This document shows, one piece after another, positions 4,713 through 7,070 of a DNA stretch of 7,070 bases. Every line of letters begins with the position of its first letter. The first letter of the stretch is position 1. A program made the position numbers and the translations under genes. The stretch comes from Lawsonibacter sp. (GTDB taxonomy: Bacteria; Bacillota; Clostridia; Oscillospirales; Oscillospiraceae): NCBI GenBank assembly GCA_022798855.1, contig JAAWNI010000119.1, forward strand, positions 1 to 7,070, written 5' to 3'. The notes beneath the pieces were generated by a model. That model saw only the letters and a program-made list of their open reading frames with translations, was not told the DNA's origin and ran no database searches.

Positions 4713-4741
4713 ATTATATGCAAAAACAGGGGCGTTGTCAA
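4713..4741 (-). promoter_or_regulatory. Perfect-consensus promoter of the T-box transcript
   Basis: On the minus strand TTGACA (4741-4736) and TATAAT (4718-4713) are exact with a 17-base spacer. Transcription should begin near 4706, just before stem I of the T-box. The TGA stop of coaX (4740-4738) lies within the -35 hexamer, so no spare sequence separates the two units. Confidence 0.9.
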
Positions 4742-5508
4742 GGCTTTTTGTTCTTTTGATAGAGGATATTCAGCCCCTTGAGGAGAAGGTCCTTCTCCAG
4801 CCGTATCTCCCTGCGGCACAGGGGGACGATAAACTGGGCCATGCCGCCGGTGGCCACCACGGTGGTGGAGAAGCCCAGCTCCTCCTCCACCCGGTCCAGC
4901 ATGCCGTCCAGCATGGCGGCGGTGCCGTACATGATGCCGCTGCGCATACAGTCCACCGTGTTTTTGCCGATGACCCGTTTGGGCCGGTCCAGGCGGATGC
5001 CGGGCAGTTGGGCGGTGCGGGAGGTCAGGGCCTCCAGCGACACCCGGACGCCAGGGATGATGCACCCCCCCAGATAGGTGCTGCCCTTGCCCACTACCTC
5101 GATGGTGGTGGCGGTGCCTAGGTCCAGCAGGATGAGGGGCGGCTCATACTCCGCCAGGGCGGCCACCGCGATGACGATCCGGTCGCTGCCCACCTGGGAG
5201 GGGGTGTCCATCTGGATATTCAGCCCGGTCTTGATGCCCGGCCCCACCACCATGGGGGTTTTGCCGGTTACCTTTATGATGCCGGTGCGCACCGAGTTGA
5301 AGACCGGCGGCACCACCGAGGAGATGATGCAGTCCTCCACGTCCTGGGGCCTTACGTCGAAGAGCCCCAGCATACTCTTGATCTCCGCCCCGTACTGGTC
5401 GGAGGTCTTGATCCGGTCGGTGGCGATGCGGGCCTCAAAGGCGGTTTTGTTGTTCTGGATGCCGCCGATCACGATGTTTGTGTTGCCGATGTCGATTGCC
5501 AGGAGCAT
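4738..5508 (-). CDS. coaX: Type III pantothenate kinase (CoaX)
   Basis: Phosphorylates pantothenate to 4'-phosphopantothenate, the first step of coenzyme A synthesis, in the cytoplasm. The 256 residues match the usual CoaX length. ASKHA-fold motifs appear in order: AIDIGNTN at the N-terminus (phosphate loop), GSDRIVIAVAAL and DLGTATTIEVV in the middle, GGCIIPGVRVSLEAL, then the C-terminal VVATGGMAQFIVPL. I choose ATG 5508-5506 (MLLAIDIGNTN), which has AGGTGA five bases upstream and the canonical CoaX beginning; a GTG three codons earlier (5517) is open but would use up that ribosome binding site. The gene follows panT after 28 bases and is almost surely cotranscribed with it. Type III kinases are generally not feedback-inhibited by CoA, so control here is probably at uptake or expression. 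Confidence 0.96.
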   Translation of the reverse strand: MLLAIDIGNTNIVIGGIQNNKTAFEARIATDRIKTSDQYGAEIKSMLGLFDVRPQDVEDCIISSVVPPVFNSVRTGIIKVTGKTPMVVGPGIKTGLNIQMDTPSQVGSDRIVIAVAALAEYEPPLILLDLGTATTIEVVGKGSTYLGGCIIPGVRVSLEALTSRTAQLPGIRLDRPKRVIGKNTVDCMRSGIMYGTAAMLDGMLDRVEEELGFSTTVVATGGMAQFIVPLCRREIRLEKDLLLKGLNILYQKNKKP

Positions 5509-5536
5509 ATCGCTCACCTGATTTCCAAAGGATGTA

Positions 5537-6184
5537 TTACCCCGCCTGGACGTGGGGCTTCAAAGCGGGCACGTGGAGCAGCGCCTTGCAGGCCGCGGTG
5601 GCCAGCACGGCGGCGGCGATGGCCTCGGCCACGCCGGAGGTGGCGACCACCGTCATCACCAGGCCCAGCACCATCTCCATGCCCACATTTTTCGCTTCGG
5701 CGAACTCCGGGCGGAGCAGGAAGAAGATGCTGCCCATCACCAGGCCGGTGTTGGTCAGCGCCCCGGCCACCCCCACCACGGGCAGGGCGGCGTAGTCGCT
5801 GATTTTCAGCCGTTTCAGGGCGGTCCACAGCCAGCCGGACACCACGCCGATCAGAATGCGGCACCCCAGGGCGATCCACACCGCCTTGACGGCCCCAGCC
5901 GCCCCGCCGGCCTCGGCGGCCAGCACCGGGGAGAAGGCGAAGGACAGAGGGGTGGGATTTATGGTGGCCGTCCACATAGAGCACAGGCCGAAGGTCCCGC
6001 CCAGAACCGCTCCAGCTAGCGGCCCAAGCAGCACCGCCCCCACGATGACGGGGATGTGGAGTGTGGTGGCGTTGATCAGGGGGAGGGGGATCAGGCCGAT
6101 GCCGGTGAGCTGTAAGGTCAGCTGGAGGGCCACAAACATGGCCACCCCCACCAGCCAGCGGGTGTCGCGCTTACGGGTTTTCAT
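5537..6184 (-). CDS. panT: ECF transporter S component, probably for pantothenate (PanT-like)
   Basis: A 215-residue integral membrane protein of the ECF vitamin-uptake S-component class, with about six hydrophobic helices. It would bind the vitamin and work with a shared EcfA/A'/T energising module encoded elsewhere. Family features include the N-terminal AMFVA (an AxxxA motif, residues 15-19, of the kind that contacts EcfT), then PLPLINATTLHIPVIVGAVL and GPLAGAVLGGTFGL, and the later GALTNTGLVMGSIFFL. Substrate assignment rests mainly on its position immediately upstream of coaX, in one operon with a 28-base gap: uptake followed by kinase gives vitamin salvage into CoA. The start is ATG 6184 with AGGAGG ten bases upstream, a rather long spacer that contains an ATG-TAA minimal frame. 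Another vitamin substrate is possible but less likely. Confidence 0.8.
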   Translation of the reverse strand: MKTRKRDTRWLVGVAMFVALQLTLQLTGIGLIPLPLINATTLHIPVIVGAVLLGPLAGAVLGGTFGLCSMWTATINPTPLSFAFSPVLAAEAGGAAGAVKAVWIALGCRILIGVVSGWLWTALKRLKISDYAALPVVGVAGALTNTGLVMGSIFFLLRPEFAEAKNVGMEMVLGLVMTVVATSGVAEAIAAAVLATAACKALLHVPALKPHVQAG

Positions 6185-6239
6185 ATTTACATAACCTCCT
6201 GCTGCCGCTCCGCCATCTGCGGATGCAGCGCAATATTTA

Positions 6240-6263
6240 AGAGGGCGAGGGCTCCCGCCCTCT
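6240..6263 (-). promoter_or_regulatory. 5' leader hairpin of the panT-coaX transcript
   Basis: AGAGGGCG and CGCCCTCT form an 8-bp perfect stem with an 8-base loop, starting a few bases after the predicted transcription start. The minus-strand sequence after it, TAAATATTG, is too poor in T for a strong terminator, so an mRNA-stabilising hairpin is more likely than an attenuator. No known riboswitch fold is recognised between here and the panT start. Confidence 0.5.
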
Positions 6264-6272
6264 CAGCCGCTT

Positions 6273-6301
6273 ATTATACAGGATAGCGCCCCAATATGCA
6301 A
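6273..6301 (-). promoter_or_regulatory. Promoter of the panT-coaX operon
   Basis: An exact TATAAT (6278-6273) sits 17 bases after TTGCAT (6301-6296), which shares its first three bases with the consensus -35. Transcription would start near 6266, giving a leader of about 80 nt. A separate TTGACA at 6353-6348 has no -10 at proper distance and is not counted. Confidence 0.65.
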
Positions 6302-6419
6302 GAAAAAACTTTGTGGCTTTACATGCGAAAAATTGTGTTTGTCTGATGTCAAAATCTTTCTCCGTTGGGCATGTTTCCATATTTCAAACGGTGCCTAATC
6401 GCTTTCAGGCATCATAATT

Positions 6420-6448
6420 AAGCCGCTCCCTTTGAAAGGGAGCGGCTT
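6420..6448 (-). terminator. Hairpin terminator after leuS
   Basis: A perfect 13-bp stem (AAGCCGCTCCCTT / AAGGGAGCGGCTT) with a TGA loop begins eight bases beyond the leuS stop. On the minus strand it is followed by AATTAT, a weak U-tract; on the plus strand by TTA. The stem strength and position support termination of leuS, possibly in both directions. Confidence 0.75.
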
Positions 6449-6455
6449 TTATCCA

Positions 6456-7070
6456 TCACTGGGGCTTGAAAATCAGGTTGACCAGGCGGCCCTTGACCAC
6501 AATGGACTTGACCAGCTGCATCCCCTGGGCCAACTTGGCGATCTTGGGGTCGGCCAGGGCGGCGTCCACCACGGCCTGGTCGCCGCAGCCGGTGGGCACC
6601 ACGATATTGGCCTTCAGCTTGCCGCCCACCTGGACGGCCATCTGGGTGGTGGCGGCCAACGTCTTGCTCTCGTCGTACTCCGGCCAGGGCTGGAGGCACA
6701 CCTGCCCGCCGTAGCCGTTCATCTCCCACAGCTCCTCGCACAGGTGGGGGGCGAAGGGGGACAGCATCAGCAGCAGGGCCTTGTAATCGCCCTTGCTGGC
6801 CCCCTTGGCGTAGAAGTCGTTGACCAGGGACATGAGGGCGGCGATGGCGGTGTTGAACTTCATCGCGCCGATGTCGTCGGCCACCTTCTTGATGGCCTTG
6901 TGGATGGCGCTCTCGTTGTCAGCGGAGTAGCCGGCGCCTGCTTGCAGCTTCTCGCTCAGGTTCCACACCCGGTCCAGGAACTTCTTGCAGCCCCGGACCG
7001 ACTCGTCGGACCAGGTGGCGGTCTTTTCAAAGTCGCCGATGAACATGATATACAGCCGCATGGTATCCGC
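6456..7070 (-). CDS. leuS: Leucine--tRNA ligase (LeuS), C-terminal 204 residues; 5' part outside the window
   Basis: LeuS attaches leucine to tRNA-Leu in the cytoplasm. The visible part enters at ADTMRLYIMFIGDFEKTATW, a strongly conserved LeuS stretch just after the KMSKS loop, and continues through the helical anticodon-binding domain (CKKFLDRVWNLSEKL, then LLLMLSPFAPHLCEELWE) into the small C-terminal domain with QVGGKLKANIVVP and ending GRLVNLIFKPQ. The frame stays open to the right edge, so the true start is upstream; an internal ATG at 7061 is not the start. The HIGH and KMSKS motifs and the editing domain are not in view. The TGA stop (6458-6456) is followed closely by a strong hairpin, so leuS ends its own transcript and panT is separately promoted. 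Confidence 0.97.
   Translation of the reverse strand, partial: ADTMRLYIMFIGDFEKTATWSDESVRGCKKFLDRVWNLSEKLQAGAGYSADNESAIHKAIKKVADDIGAMKFNTAIAALMSLVNDFYAKGASKGDYKALLLMLSPFAPHLCEELWEMNGYGGQVCLQPWPEYDESKTLAATTQMAVQVGGKLKANIVVPTGCGDQAVVDAALADPKIAKLAQGMQLVKSIVVKGRLVNLIFKPQ

Noticed and set aside
5509..5517. GTG start three codons upstream for CoaX
   Set aside because: It has a poor ribosome binding site and would place the good AGGTGA inside the coding region; MLLAIDIGNTN is the usual CoaX beginning.
6185..6419. Riboswitch or tRNA in the leuS-panT gap
   Set aside because: Apart from the promoter and one simple leader hairpin I could not fold any known riboswitch core, cloverleaf or paired elements of note.

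Overview
The window looks like a chromosomal segment of a GC-rich Clostridia-type Bacillota, most plausibly an Oscillospiraceae gut anaerobe close to Flavonifractor or Lawsonibacter. This placement is inferred from the T-box leader, the strong AGGAGG-type ribosome binding sites, the ECF-type vitamin uptake gene next to coaX, the Clostridia-style small XRE regulators and hairpin-rich intergenic repeats. It has not been checked by any search.

Layout. Almost everything is on the minus strand, so transcription runs from high to low coordinates. At the right edge is the 3' end of leuS (6456-7070), followed by a 13-bp-stem hairpin. Next comes a vitamin B5/CoA operon with its own promoter: a probable pantothenate ECF transporter S component (panT, 5537-6184) and type III pantothenate kinase (coaX, 4738-5508). 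A perfect-consensus promoter whose -35 box overlaps the coaX stop codon then drives a complete T-box leader with terminator (about 4467-4706). The first gene after it is a secreted GDPD-like phosphodiesterase (3480-4445), tightly coupled to a YcxB-like membrane protein (2960-3475).

The middle (1898-2963) is an accessory islet. Three tandem, paralogous XRE-type regulators of 70-74 residues lie on the minus strand. They are divergent from a small 85-residue protein gene on the plus strand. The plus-strand gene has a perfect TTGACA-N17-TATAAT promoter flanked by two exact, oppositely oriented copies of a 14-bp operator-like sequence. This has the architecture of a phage-type switch, or the remains of one. 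The first and third regulators share a 109-bp 3' segment with only 3 differences, while their DNA-reading halves differ. The space between the islet and valS (1460-1897) holds several hairpin-rich repeats, including a MITE-like element. At the left edge is the 5' two thirds of valS (1-1459, running off the window).

Main point of interest. The T-box leader reads best as a valine sensor: a GUG specifier candidate, and a UGGU antiterminator bulge matching an A73 discriminator, which excludes glycine. It does not directly precede valS, which lies about 3 kb downstream on the same strand. Either the phosphodiesterase/YcxB pair has been brought under valine-tRNA control, or an insertion has separated valS from its ancestral leader.
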